From positions 56,218,286-56,282,285 of the forward strand of contig NC_079325.1 in assembly GCF_029931775.1 (NCBI RefSeq): 64,000 nucleotides of DNA. The letters run 5' to 3'. The notes under the pieces are model-generated. The model searched no databases and was not told the DNA's origin. It was given only the letters and a program-made list of their open reading frames with translations. This DNA is from Euleptes europaea. Taxonomy: Eukaryota; Chordata; Lepidosauria; Squamata; Sphaerodactylidae. Positions 9,801 to 21,400 of the stretch are shown one piece after another (the first letter of the stretch is position 1; each line of letters begins with the position of its first letter). Both the position numbers and the translations under genes were made by a program.

Positions 9801-11033
9801 TTCATATTTTAGCTTGTTACGTATTCTTCCCCCATTCCTTATGGGGTCTTGAAAGGGCTTGAAAAGCTGCCCCCCACCCATGCACACACTATTTCTCTTG
9901 GCAAGAGAGATGGTTTCTGAATTTAATGAACAGGCCGTCATCTCCTGCGCTCTGTGAGGAGCGGGGCCAACCAGCCAGCTCTTCATGGTGGCGCAGAAAC
10001 AGCGTGCCATTGCTTGTGTTCTGATCACCCCTTCCTGAAGACGGCCCAGACTTGATGCTTCAAATAAGTTGGTCCAATTAATTAAAAGACAGAAGGGGAA
10101 GGGGGCCGCTGAGGGTGTCGTTCAAGTCTCAGACAATCCTGTGGAAACATCTTATGCCCACTGGCTCCATCTTGCCCGGTGGGCCCTGCTCTGAGGGGCA
10201 GTGGCCCTTGAAGGGCCAAAATGCCCACTAACGAGTCCAGTCCGGGTTCCCCAGACCCAACTCATGTTCTCTGCAGCCGCTCAGCAGCTGTGGGGAAGGG
10301 TGTTTAATAAATGCAGGAGAGCCCAAATGGGCTGGCAATGCTGCTGGGGGGGGGGGGGGGCTCTTGTCTTTCCTAGCTGTTTCCCCCTGGGGAAAAGCAT
10401 GGGGGATTATTTCCCTTTTTCTGCTCCACATACCCAGCAAAAAATGGGAAAATAAGCCCCCCAAGTGCTGTTTCCACATGGGAAAATGGCTGGCGGGGGG
10501 AGGCTGAAGCCAGGGTTTTGGGCATGCAAATATGCATTCTCAATTGCAGAGCGATGGCCAGTTTGCAAAAACAAAAAAAGGATGTGCTGAGACTTCCCTC
10601 TGCTGACTCCAACTACCCCAGCCCCGGCCTGCCTGCGCTGTCCCAGCTGCTTAGAGATGCCAGAGGTGGATCCTGGGATCTTCTTCATGCTCTGCCCCAC
10701 CCCCACCCCCAGCTACAGGACTTTAGGTAGCTGGTTTAAGAACTAGTTAAACAGCCAAATTCCGGAAGGGGTGCTTCAGCTGTGTAAATGTCTTGGTGGG
10801 GCAGGAATGAGAGAAAGCCATCTGGCTTACTGGATTTATCCATTTTCCAACGTATTCTTGTAGATGCAATGAGGAGGGGGAAATCTAATCTGGAAGTGAC
10901 CGTGCAATTGTTTGATAGCTACATAGTGAAATTTAAAAATTGTGATATAAAACGGACATCCTGGCCAACCCTGAATCACATTATGTGCCACAGCCCTTTT
11001 GCTCTGCATATGTTAAGAAGAGGGAGGAAGTTG
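9801..11033. other. No gene recognised
   Basis: Unique-looking DNA with homopolymer runs such as the G run at about 10347. I see nothing to support. Confidence 0.3.
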
Positions 11034-11230
11034 GCCTGACCTGGATAGCCCAGGGTAGCAGCATCTCAGAAGCTAAGCAGGGTCAGCCCTGGTTAGGACT
11101 TGGATGGGAGATCACAATGAAATGCCAGGGTTGCTACGCACAGGCAGGCAGTGGCAAACCACCTCTGAACGTCTCTTCCCATGAAAACCCCATGAGGGGT
11201 CGCCAGAAGTCGGCTGCAGCCTGATGGCAA
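11034..11230 (+). mobile_element. 5S rRNA-derived SINE
   Basis: Head GCCTGACCTGGATAGCCCAG, then AGCTAAGCAGGGTCAGCCC and TGGATGGGAGATCAC; tail GGGTCGCCAGAAGTCGGCTG. It lacks the CA repeat at the end. Confidence 0.9.
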
Positions 11231-11522
11231 AGGGGGGGGAGATACCTTGGGGTGGGGCCATACCCAGGTCATCCATGCTCCCCAACACGCAAGGGGAAGC
11301 CCAGACCTTAAATAGCATAGCTAGAGAAGATTTGGCTCAGAGGCTGCAGAAACCAGCCAAGCTGGCTTCCAGCTGGTCCTTGTAGCACTTGCCTGCAGAC
11401 CCAGGATGCAAAGGGAATTTCCCCGCATAAGTCAGAAATGAATCTATTTATTTAAGAATGTTAAAAAATGCTGCCTTTCCTGGGGAGGCTTTGCAAGGCA
11501 GTTTGCAAAATAACATGATGAA

Positions 11523-11716
11523 TAGGGTTGCCAGGTCTCTCTGCGCCACCAGCGGGAGATTTTTGGGGTGGAGCCTGAGGAGGGTGGGGTTTGGGGAGGG
11601 ACTTCAATGCCATAGAGTCCCATGGCCAAAGCGGCCATTTCCCCCAGGTGAACTGATCTCTGTTGGCTGGAGATCCGTTGTAATAGCAGGAGATCTCCAG
11701 CTACTACCTGGAGGTT
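11523..11716 (+). mobile_element. hAT-type MITE, left part (split by a palindromic insertion)
   Basis: Starts TAGGGTTGCCAGGTCTCTCT and stops at TACCTGGAGGTT (11705-11716). The same 12 bases recur at 12255-12266, where the MITE resumes and ends GGCAACCCTA at 12276. Confidence 0.88.
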
Positions 11717-12254
11717 AAGCAAAACAAAAACAAGGGCACCTCCGTGCCTATACCTTCAAGGTTTGGAAATTAGCACGTGTAAATGGTACACAAATGCACA
11801 GAGCCAAGTTATAACAAATAAGTATATAATAAGTGATGAAGCCAAAGGACAAACAATGTGTAGCAAGTAAACCTAACCAATGTGTGACTAATATTTACAT
11901 TAAAGCACAAAGGATCACAATGTAATTTCACAGGCAAAAAAGTCCTCTTCTTAATGTTTCAAAGATGATCAATTCCATAGGATATCCATTAGGTATAAAT
12001 CCAAAAGATGGGGATCTTTTGGATTTATACCTAATGGATATCCTATGGAATTGATCATCTTTGAAACATTAAGAAGAGGACTTTTTTGCCTGTGAAATTA
12101 CATTGTGATCCTTTGTGCTTTAATGTAAATATTAGTCACACATTGGTTAGGTTTACTTGCTACACATTGTTTGTCCTTTGGCTTCATCACTTTTTATATA
12201 CTTATTTGTTATAACTTGGCTCTGTGCATTTGTGTACCATTTACCCGTGCTAAG
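11717..12254. mobile_element. Palindromic insertion, probably paired PLE termini
   Basis: A 538-bp insertion flanked by a perfect 12-bp target duplication (TACCTGGAGGTT). Nearly all of it is one inverted repeat: 11770-12008 pairs with 12013-12252 around a few G bases, with few mismatches. About 50 unpaired bases precede the left arm. It has no coding part. The insertion point in the MITE is the same as that of the PLE at 1547-3412 and the right end has similar T-rich character, so I read it as two PLE terminal repeats head to head. A plain foldback DNA element is the alternative. Confidence 0.6.
11770..12252. repeat. Long near-perfect inverted repeat (about 240-bp arms)
   Basis: The left arm ends CCAAAAGATG and the right arm begins ATCTTTTGG. 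The arms stay complementary over about 240 bases, so a transcript would fold into a long hairpin. Confidence 0.95.
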
Positions 12255-12276
12255 TACCTGGAGGTTGGCAACCCTA
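12255..12276 (+). mobile_element. hAT-type MITE, right end (continuation of 11523-11716)
   Basis: TACCTGGAGGTTGGCAACCC followed by TA completes the MITE. Confidence 0.88.
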
Positions 12277-13298
12277 ATTATAAAATATAACATTAAATTA
12301 ACACCCAACTTTAGCAAACCCCAACTGGAGAATCAAAAAACAAATCACTGGACAGCTTAAAAGGAAATTGACAATTTTCAGACCAAAAAAGCATACAGTT
12401 AAAATGTCACCCCCTTCATTAAAATGTACTTGCTCACAAGTTCCTGCTAATTAAATGGAAACAGTCAAAATGAACGGCCTTGTTTTGTTTTTAAGGATGT
12501 TTAGGTGGGGCAAAATGGTGTGCTGGGTGGGACAGTGGATCCTTTGGCCCCACTCTTACTTAGCAAACTCCAACACCGACCCTCCATTCGAGATATATTG
12601 ATATAGATGCTATTCTTTTGCATTAAAAAAATACGGACTTACATAGTCACACCAACACACCCTCTGTTCTCGCTGCTGAAAATGAAGGCAAAGCCCCCCT
12701 CTTACTTACTTTGCTGCCTTGGGATCCGTCGCTTTGTGTGATTGTGGGCCGCGAACAAGGTGGCCATGTCCCCTGCCTTTAAATAAGACCCCTCATTATC
12801 TGTGCCTCTCCCCTTCACCTCAATGGGCTTCATTCCCCGCATTCCAGAGCCTGAGATTCCATTGTGCGTGCCCAAGTCAGAGGCAACGGAAACTGAAGAG
12901 GCCTTGCCTGGGCGGCCCGCGATGCGAGCGGAGGATTCATCTTGATTAGTGTATTTGGGGGTTGGGTTTTTTATTTTGCTCATTTGTGATATTCTTTTCT
13001 TAAAAACTTCTCAGGGTTTCATTGTTTCCTAGCTAGCTGTGAGTCAGTGTTAAGTGATTGCAAATGTGAATGGATGACTTTGAACTGCATGTTTGGGTGG
13101 TGGTCTTGAATCTTTAAAGCCCTTTCATGACCTGGGGCCAATATAGCTGATGGACCACCTTTCCCTGAATCAACTCATGTGCTGGGGTGGTCCATACTGC
13201 AGTGGGACAGCCCTCACCCTTTGCTGGGCTTTTTCTATTGTGGCCCTTGTTCTGTGGAATGGTCTTCCAGAGGCACCAGCCCTGAATACCTGCAAGGC
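12277..13298. other. No gene recognised; possible old LINE tail at 13115-13298
   Basis: 13115-13298 (CATGACCTGGGGCCAATATA ... TGTGGAATGGTCTTCCAGAG) resembles the 3' untranslated type found at LINE ends, and the provirus at 13299 inserted into it. The rest is unassigned. Confidence 0.35.
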
Positions 13299-13806
13299 TG
13301 TAATGCCCAGTTATAAGGGCTGGTATAAAATACCATGTACTCATATGCACACACATGGAAGCTTTGGGGAAGTTGGCATCCAGAAGCCTTTGAGCCAAGA
13401 AATCATACACTCTGCTTGGTACTGCCTTTCACCAGTAGAAAAAGCTGTCTCTGAATTACCTTTATCCTCAGGAATGTGGTTTCTAGTTACTAGCTCACAA
13501 GATCAAGCACTCACTTAGTGACGCCTTCGGGCAATATCTATAGGCTATGCTAATTAGCATGGAGTAGACACCTAACGTGTATTGGTGCTTTTGTGTATCA
13601 ATCTGCTTGTCAGCAGCTGTGGGCCTGCCCCATTCGAATGCATAAATGATGCTGAGTTTCCTTTGTTCTCTGGTGAGTAACCCTGTATCTTATCTGTGGT
13701 TATTTCACCCCAGGTGTGTGTTTAGCTAAATAAAAAACTGTTCCTGTTAACTTAACCTCCTCCTTGTTGCCTATCATTGGACTCTATAAGACAACCAGGC
13801 ACTTCA
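13299..13806 (+). repeat. 5' LTR of retrovirus copy 1
   Basis: Carries GGTATAAAATACC (TATA-like) near its start and GCTAAATAAAAAACTG (polyadenylation signal) near its end. Confidence 0.9.
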
Positions 13807-15320
13807 TTTGGCGCCTAAGCAATGTGGGGCGAAGTTGCAAGGCCGCCTCCCTATTTTTTTTAACACCCCAACATAATTGGGAGGGGATTCGCTTTTAGAC
13901 TCCTCTGGCCTTCTGTAGGTGGGTATGGAGAAAATTGCCCTGAGGGAGGCCTGACGTCTCTAGCGCGCACCCAGCCCTTTTGGCTGGAGGGACCCCAGCT
14001 TGCTTCCCTGGGGGGCAGAGGACTCCGAAAAAGCCCAACCTGAACTCTCGCTCAAGGAGGTTAAGCCGTGTGGAGAGGAGTGAATGGCTTGGATCATGAT
14101 CCGTTGTGAGTATGGTGAAGAAAAAGAAAACAGAACATGTATGTGTGTGTGTGAATGAAAGCAGCTGATTTTTTACTGTCTGTATGAAAGGTGTTGCCTC
14201 ATAAAATCCCTGAGTAATGGTAAGCACCCCCCACCATGGTAAGGTCGGATTGCAGGTAACTGGCAGGGAAAAGAATCCCAGGTTCCATCAGTCAATTCCC
14301 GCTGACGAGTGAAGAAAAGCCTTAGCCAGGGGGTCCCCATGGGATGTGAGTTGAAAAACTCGAAGAAAACTTTTATCCCTGGTTTTCCTGTTTCTACTTC
14401 CTGCCCTCTGGGGTATTGGGGTAATTCAGGACCAGAGGATTAAAAGTAAAAGGACAAAAGGTCCCTTTTAAGTTTAAAAAGCCGAGATGCATCAGAAAAA
14501 GGTTAACCGTATATAAGGGGAATGGGAGTAAAATAAAAGATTTTTAAAGTAGAAAAAGTTGTTTAGATTTTAAACAATGAATTGTATTAAAGCTTTCTGT
14601 CTTTCTCTCTTAAAAAGCTGTTTCTTACTTATCAAGCTGTTTATATGTCTGTGAAATCATTATCTGCCTAGCCATGCATAGCGAGATACATGCCTCCCAT
14701 AAATCATTTTCCCCTCTCTCCTTCCTCCTTTCGGAAAAACAAGAATGCTGCCTGCTCCCTGCTGGGGTGCCGGATCCCGACGGGAGCGGGATGCAAGAGT
14801 AGAGGTTGAAAAGAAGGAAGAAAAAAAAAGGGAAAGGCTCACAGCTCGTGCTTGTTTTGATTGGCTTGTTCTGTTGCTTATGCAAACTGTGTTTTTAATT
14901 TGCCATAATATCAGTGAGCTACTTTAAAGTGTTTGTTTTCTTTTGGGTACAGACAGAAGATATGGTTTAGTTATGTTATGAGATTTGTGACTGTTGTGTG
15001 GTGATGTGGAGCAGATAAAAGGAACTTGGATGTGGAATTTTAAATGGTGGCTATGAAAGTGTAAATAAGGTGAGTTAAAAGGTGAAAGAAAGGGGGCTGT
15101 CTCAGTGAACGTTGAAAAGGGTGGTAAAAGTGGCTTGTGCATTAAAAGCCAAGGAGTCAATATGAAAAAGTTATTAAGGGTGTTTTTTTTAAAGTGTAAC
15201 TGTGTAAAGAGGGGAAGGGAATGAAAAAGTAAAGAAGCAAATTCTATGTGTTGTACACAGAATGTCAAAAGAAGGTTGGAGTAAAATAAAGGAAACCCAT
15301 GTTTAAATTTTACATTTTGC

Positions 15321-15614
15321 CACACCCTCATTAGCACATTATCTTGATACTTACAGGACAATGATTACCACATTACCTTTGATACTTTTTGCAGGACAAT
15401 GATTCAGCTCAAACTCAACCCCTTTCTGACTATATATTACTCTTCCTACACACTTGACACTGAGAGACACTGTCCTTCAGTGTTACTCCTCTGAAGATGC
15501 CGGCCACAGCTGCTGGCGAAACGTCAGGAAAGAAAATACCAAGACCACGGTCACACAGCCCGGATAGCCAACAAGAACCAATGAACTCTGACCGTGAAAG
15601 CCTTCGACAATATT
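15321..15614 (+). mobile_element. Penelope-like terminal repeat (family PLE-A)
   Basis: A 294-bp insertion starting CACACCCTCATTAGC and ending CCTTCGACAATATT. It is flanked by a 13-bp duplication, TTTTACATTTTGC (15308-15320 and 15615-15627). The sister retrovirus lacks it at this place, so it came later. It contains the hammerhead-like core. Copies of the same family are at 58732-59286 and 61131-61390. The PLE assignment rests on recall of squamate elements with this GAAGATGCC...GAAACGTC motif. Confidence 0.65.
15487..15529 (+). ncRNA. Hammerhead-ribozyme-like core
   Basis: TCCT pairs with AGGA downstream (helix I). CTGAAGA at 15491-15497 is the first core strand. GCCGGC...GCTGGC forms helix II. 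GAAA at 15518 is the second core strand, then a 2-bp helix III and GTC at the expected cleavage place. One extra T sits between CTGAAGA and helix II, which is unlike the textbook hammerhead, so catalytic activity is uncertain. Confidence 0.45.
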
Positions 15615-16035
15615 TTTTACATTTTGCTTTGGTAAAAAGCAAAGAGGTTAAACGTTATTTTCTTGTATTTTAATTCAAAAATTTTAAGCTTGTTTTGGTT
15701 AAAAAGGACTCAGCCTTGGAGGGTTCGATGTAGGTGTTAAACTTAAAAAGTATTAAATGCTGCTATATATAGTAAAACAAAATTATTATAACATTTGTGT
15801 TTCTCTTATCCGTTGCTAGGTCAACAAAATGCTTTCTTTATTGTTTTTATTGTTTTAAAAATGTTTGCCTAAGAGTGAAAATAAGCTATCAATTGTCTGA
15901 TGACAATACACTGATCCTGCTCTCATGATTATGTTAATTTTGATGTTAAAGTGTTGGTAAAAATAATGTCTTTTGTCTTTTAACTCAGGTCCCCACAACA
16001 TTGTTTAATTGTTAATGTAAAACAAACTATATATT

Positions 16036-16038
<3 letters not shown>

Positions 16039-16122
<84 letters not shown>
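16039..16122. repeat. (TA)n microsatellite
   Basis: About 40 TA units inside the retroviral interior; absent at the matching place of copy 2. Confidence 0.97.
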
Positions 16123-16125
<3 letters not shown>

Positions 16126-18540
16126 AAAAGTATATAGTTTAAAAAGGTGAAACACTTTGCTGGGGGGGGAAAGGTAAAAAAATGTGTTTAAAGGTTGTGC
16201 AATTGTTAGTTTGATTTTTCTGCCAATCATGCCATGTATTGTTAAAGTTTATTTAATTATCTGTAAATGCTTCTTGTTTAATTGCATTGCCAGCTCACCT
16301 AAACCCTATTGGGCTCCTGCTAACACTATGCTTCTTCAAACTGCCCCCCCCCAAAGTTTGTCCACCTCTTGGACTCTTAAATAAAGCAGCTTTAGTGATC
16401 TCCAGGAATCTCCAGGAATCTCCTGGAATCACTCTAAAATTGACAAGAATGTCAATTAACATGAAAAAGGGGGGAAATAAAGTGCCCTTAATAAAGGTCT
16501 TTTACCTGTGGCACTATAAACTGCCCCTGTGTACATAAACAGGTGCAGGAATCCTCTTTACCGCCCCTCCGTTCTCTTTCTATTCTTTTCCTTTCACTTA
16601 AGTCTGCATAAAGCACGCACACATTTCTCTACCTAACAAGTAACAAATGCCGGCATTTAGCTCATTATCTAGTTAAAGGAGACACTCTGTTCGAACCTAA
16701 CGCATGAGTAATTAGAAAATCGCTCACTGCCAAAGTTGCTGAGTAGTTGTTAGACTTTTATTCCTAGGGAGATGACTGGATCCTGGACAAAAGAAGACAT
16801 CAAAAGAAAAGTTTTTTGTGTTTGGTACAGGAAAGTTGTCATGTGAAATAAATCTACCCCCACAAGTGGATCAAACAATGCAGGGTTGGAACAACCCCTC
16901 CATCCAGCCTTTAATGCCAGAAGTGTGGCATTCAGGTACTGTTAATGTTGCAGTTTGTTGCAGGGTCTTCATTAAAGACAATGACCCCTTTGCAAATATG
17001 TTTTTCCTGAGTCAGAAAACGTGGTTTCTAGTGCCTGACCTTCCAGTTTCATCATTGCTGTAGCTCTTATCCAACACTCACAAAGACAGACTCTTTTTTT
17101 TAAAAAAAGTAAGGCTTAAACTTCCTTACTGCTGCAAAAGATGTCTGTTTTGACTGTGTTTTTTTTTCTACAGGTCAAGTAATTAAAAAGCCTAAAAACT
17201 CCTGAGGGCCTGTGCCAGATATAATGTTGTTCCAGGCAAAAGGGTATTCTGCGAAGATGATGGCCTGCAGCTGAGGTACAGCAAATGTTCCAGGTACTGC
17301 TCAAATACCTTTTTCAGTGGTCAAAAGTCCCAGAAAAGACAGCGTGGAGACACGCCAGTCACGTGGAAAAGGTACCCCAGATGCCTGATGCTGAATCAAC
17401 AATAAAAATCTCCGGCCCTAAACCCTCACTTTGTTCTGCACAGAGGGAGCACAGTGTTTATTAACTTAGACACCCCCCCTGGATGATGGGTGTCCTTCCT
17501 GTGTGTTTGGAATGCGATTTCTGAAGGTGATTGACACTGACAGTTACAAAAGGACTAAGTTTTGTTGTTTAAAAAGTTTATGGAAAGACTACGTTTGTGG
17601 CTTTTAATACAGACTTTGGCTACACATCTCCATCTTTTAAACTATACATAAAGAGACTAATTGTATTTATATGCCATTAAAGGTTTATTATGATTATGGT
17701 TATGATTATGACTAATTGTATGGACATTGCCCACATGTACAAGGTCATGTGCCTGTCTGCCCTGTGTTATCAAAAAGTGACTATTAAACTGAAACCATCA
17801 ACACAGGTGTATTAAACAAATTGTGGGTATATCAAGAACAATGGTTTTCTAATCATCATCATCACCAGGACATTTTTGGACAATGGACCTTTGAGGTTGT
17901 CCATCCCACATGTTTAGTTGCAAGATGAACCACTTAAAGACATTTTGCCCGTGACATTCAGTTTGATACTCTAGATGGACATTGGACAATATTACAGGTG
18001 CAAGTGTTTCATGATGCATGTCAAATATGAACTGAAAATGTATGGGTGGCATCTTAATATCTACATGTAAGGTTGTTTATTGCCTAATGATCTTTTTTGA
18101 GCATGTGTTTTTATTGCATAATGAATTGCTATTCTCTGTGTGTTTTGCTGCATGTTACAAAGAGGGGGATTGTAAAAACAAAGAAAACAGCCTCTTAGGC
18201 TAGACCAGAACTATCGCAGGTTGTTTATCCATGACAAGGGCTCACACATTGGTTACCTGATTTTAACTTGGTTAAAGAGCTCATCTGTTGTGTTTCTTAT
18301 CTTTGCATTTATTGGTATTATTGTCTGCTGTTGCCTACAGTGCCTGCCTTTAGGTTCTGCATGTATTGACACTTTAGCTCAAACTCTCATGCCTGCAGTT
18401 GCTCTCAGCACCAATTGTTCTATTAACCTGCTGATCAAGCGCACGCTGTCCCAAAGGAGTTTGTGTGCCTCCTGAACCCCTAGCCCCTTCACACTCCCGC
18501 ACTTTGATAGAATTCAAAGCCACAAGAAAAAGGGGGAAAA

Positions 18541-19048
18541 TGTAATGCCCAGATATAAGGGCTGGTATAAAATACCATGTACTCATATGCACACACATGG
18601 AAGCTTTGGGGAAGTTGGCATCCAGAAGCCTTTGAGCCAAGAAATCATACACTCTGCTTGGTATTGCCTTTCACCAGTAGAAAAAGCTGTCTCTAAATTA
18701 CCTTTATCCTCAGGAATGTGGTTTCTAGTTACTAGCTCACAAGATCAAGCACTCACTTAGTGACGCCTTTTGGCAATATCTATAGGTTATGCTAATTAGC
18801 GTGGAGTAGACACCTAACGTGTATTGGTGCTTTTGTGTATCAATCTGCTTGTCAGCAGCTGTGGGCCTGCCCCATCCGAATGCATAAATGATACTGAGTT
18901 TCCTTTGTTCTCTGGTGAGTAACCCTGCATCTTATCTGTGGTTATTTCACCCCAGGTCTGTGTTTAGCTAAATAAAAAACTGTTGCTTTTAACCTAACCT
19001 CCTCCTTGTTGTCTATCATTGGACTCTATAAGACAACCAGGCACTTCA
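18541..19048 (+). repeat. 3' LTR of retrovirus copy 1
   Basis: Same length as the 5' LTR and about 97% identical. It is preceded directly by the polypurine tract AAGAAAAAGGGGGAAAA. Confidence 0.92.
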
Positions 19049-19119
19049 AGGCCAACATGGTTTTTTTAGAAGTCCTGTTGTCAATGGGCAGCTGCTGTAA
19101 ACTGAAAACAGATTGATTC

Positions 19120-19345
19120 TCTGAGAGCAGAAGTGAGACTTTCTCTACCTTTTAAGGAGAATCAAACCGGCTTACAATCACCTTCCCTTCCCCTCCCCAC
19201 AACAGACAACCTGTGAGGTAGGTGAGGTTGAGAGAGTTCAGGGAGAATTGTGACTGGCCCGAAGTCACCCAGCAGGCTGCATGTGGAGGAGTTGAGAAAC
19301 CAACCCAGTTCACTAGATTAGAGTCCACCACTCATGTGGAGGAGT
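19120..19345 (-). mobile_element. MIR-like (CORE) tRNA SINE
   Basis: Reverse-strand copy: CTACCTTTTAAGGAGAATCA is the tail side; the body has GTCACCCAGCAGG and ends near CACCACTCATG. Confidence 0.75.
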
Positions 19346-19439
19346 GGGGAAAATGGATACTAGTCATGAGGCATACCTATTCTCTCTAGTATCAGAGGAG
19401 CATGCCTATTATTTTGGGTGCGGTGGAACAAAGGCAGGA

Positions 19440-19562
19440 TGGTGCTGCTGCACTTGTCTTGTTTGTGGCTTCCTAGAGGCACCTGGTTGGCCACTGTGTG
19501 AACAGACTGCTGGCCTTGATGGGCCTTGGTCTGATCCAGCAGGGCCTTTCTTATGTTCTTAA
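19440..19562 (+). mobile_element. LINE/SINE 3' tail fragment
   Basis: GGTTGGCCACTGTGTGAACA, GGTCTGATCCAGCAGGGC and CTTATGTTCTT match the tail at 42755-42900. I recall this as a common LINE-type tail in squamates; the clade is unsure. Confidence 0.6.
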
Positions 19563-19565
19563 TCA

Positions 19566-19830
19566 AACCCAGTTCTCCAGATTAGAGTCCACCGCTCTTA
19601 AGCACTACACCAGGGGTGTAGAACTCAATTGTTACGAGGGCCGGATATGACATAAAAGTCACTTGGTTGGGCCGGACCAGGCCTTGCTGGCCCAGATTGA
19701 GAATGGGAGTGGGGGGTGGCTGCCTCAGCTGACTCCTGGGCCGCATTAGAGCTCTCAAGGGACCGGATCCAGCCTTCGGTCCTTATGTTTGACACCCCTG
19801 CACTACACCTTGCTGGCTCAATCAAGAGGC
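19566..19830 (-). mobile_element. MIR-like SINE interrupted by a hAT element
   Basis: AAACCCAGTTCTCCAGATTA...GCACTACAC is continued by CTTGCTGGCTC after the insertion at 19611-19800. Confidence 0.65.
19611..19800. mobile_element. Short non-autonomous hAT (Charlie-like)
   Basis: 190 bp with ends CAGGGGTGTAGAACTC and TTTGACACCCCTG. A perfect 8-bp duplication, CACTACAC, is at 19603-19610 and 19801-19808. Contains GAGGGCCGGATATGACATAA, typical of this group. Confidence 0.9.
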
Positions 19831-21400
19831 AATCAAGGTGTCATTTGAAGCCTATGGTTGTATAGTGTAATTCTATATAGTGTTTTGAATTCAAGGGTGG
19901 ACTTACTCTGTCACTTACCAGGAAAGTTCCCAGTGGGATGCTGCCCTGGAGGGTAACTGGCAGCCTGCAGCAAGCGGAGCCAAGCAGGCCCCAGAGTGCA
20001 GGCAGCGCTACTCAGGTGGGACCTGTGGCCAAGGGTGCTGCTGGCTCTCTGGCAACATCCCACCTGTTGTCATCACGGCCACATTGTGGGTCCTCCTGGC
20101 CCCATGGCCCCTGCCGCACTGCCAGCACTCTGGGGCCGCTGGGCTCCGCTTGATTCAACATCCCAGTCGGGGCCCTCTTTTCATTCCTTCGCTCGGCTCG
20201 TGGTCATGTTTGTAGGGGGATTTGAACCAAATAGCAAAGCAGGATATAAAGATTGCTTGATAAAGTAAATTGCATTCAGAGGTGGGTTTTGTTTTTTTAC
20301 AATTAAAGCAAGTGTCCTGCATTTAGCTCAAATGGGATGTTTCCAGGGCAGATTTTGAAACATGTAACTGCTTGAATGGCAATTGGACTCATGTCCTCCC
20401 AGCCTGGTCCAAGTCAGAGCCATCCACTAGACAGACTGACCAGTCTCGGCCTGGGAGAAGCCCTCTGCTCTGTGCCCATATATGTTTGTCCTTGGGGCTT
20501 TGCTGAGAGTTCCCCCGAGGTGAGGTTAGGCTGACGGGGTCTTCCCAGTGCTGGCTTCTTCATTGCCCTTCCCGCATGGACTTGGTCAGGCCAATTCTTT
20601 TGATTGTGAAGAAAATTGGAGAAGAGTTCTTTTTTATTCAACAGACTAGGCTGGGCAGAAGAAGGGTTGCAAATGGCCTTTAAGTGGGAAAATGTCAGGG
20701 TTTGCAGTTCTTTTCGCTTGCTGTTTAGACACACTTCTCTGGCTCAGATGATGCCCTTTTAAATTTCACCGTCTTTTCCAGAGGAACAGTTAGGCACGTG
20801 TTTGGTGATATTTCATGAGATCCCAGTCATCGCTGATCAATGTGCGTTGCAAATGCTAACCTTTGCGTTCCCGTTAGGTATCTTCCTGAAAGATCGAGGA
20901 TGCCGACTTCATCCAGAGCTTACCTTAAATCTTTCAGTTTTATCCAGAGCACTGGAGGCAACCCATTGGAAAACTCCGTCCCCACCATCAATTTCTTAAT
21001 GGCACCCTGGACCAGCACCAGATTTTCCTGGACAAAATCACATGTTAGAAGAAAGGGCAACAGAGACAGATGATTTATAATATTGGGTCTCTGTTCTGGG
21101 TCTTTATGGGCTCCCCAAATATGCCCCATCCCTATCCTATCAATGGAGCACACTGACATTAGGACTGTTGTTGTTGATCCCATTTCATCCCAGACTTCCT
21201 AAAAGGAGTTCAGGACAGCAGAAGTGGTTTTCTGCTTCAGCATTTTATGCTCCGATGGAGGTTAGGCAAAAAGTAACTAGCCCAAGGTCTCCCAGCAAGC
21301 TGGGTGGGTAGGAAGGATGTCACGAATTTGAGCCCTGGCCTCCCCCATTGTAGTTGGACGCTGCAACAATTAGACCACACTGGCCAGCGTGGCATAGTGT
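19831..21400. other. QRFP-FIBCD1 spacer, no gene recognised
   Basis: No supportable exon or repeat. Short frames on both strands lack recognisable families. Confidence 0.3.

Larger units (their letters stand above)
13299..19048 (+). mobile_element. Endogenous retrovirus copy 1 (two LTRs, about 5.75 kb)
   Basis: Two 508-bp LTRs (13299-13806 and 18541-19048) begin TGTAATGCCC and end GGCACTTCA. They are flanked by a 4-bp duplication, AGGC (13295-13298 and 19049-19052). A primer site resembling tRNA-Lys1,2 (TGGCGCCTAAG...GTGGGGC) is at 13809, and a polypurine tract is at 18524-18540. About 15 differences in 508 bases between the LTRs (roughly 3%) imply an old insertion; an absolute date depends on the lineage's rate. 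The roughly 4.7-kb interior is too short for a full coding set and no long gag or pol frame remains. A membrane-anchor-like segment around 18221-18475 may be the end of env. The copy is broken throughout. PLE sequence (15321-15614) and a TA microsatellite lie inside. Confidence 0.85.

Noticed and set aside
16027-16230. Frame of alternating Tyr-Ile
   Set aside because: Translation of the TA microsatellite.
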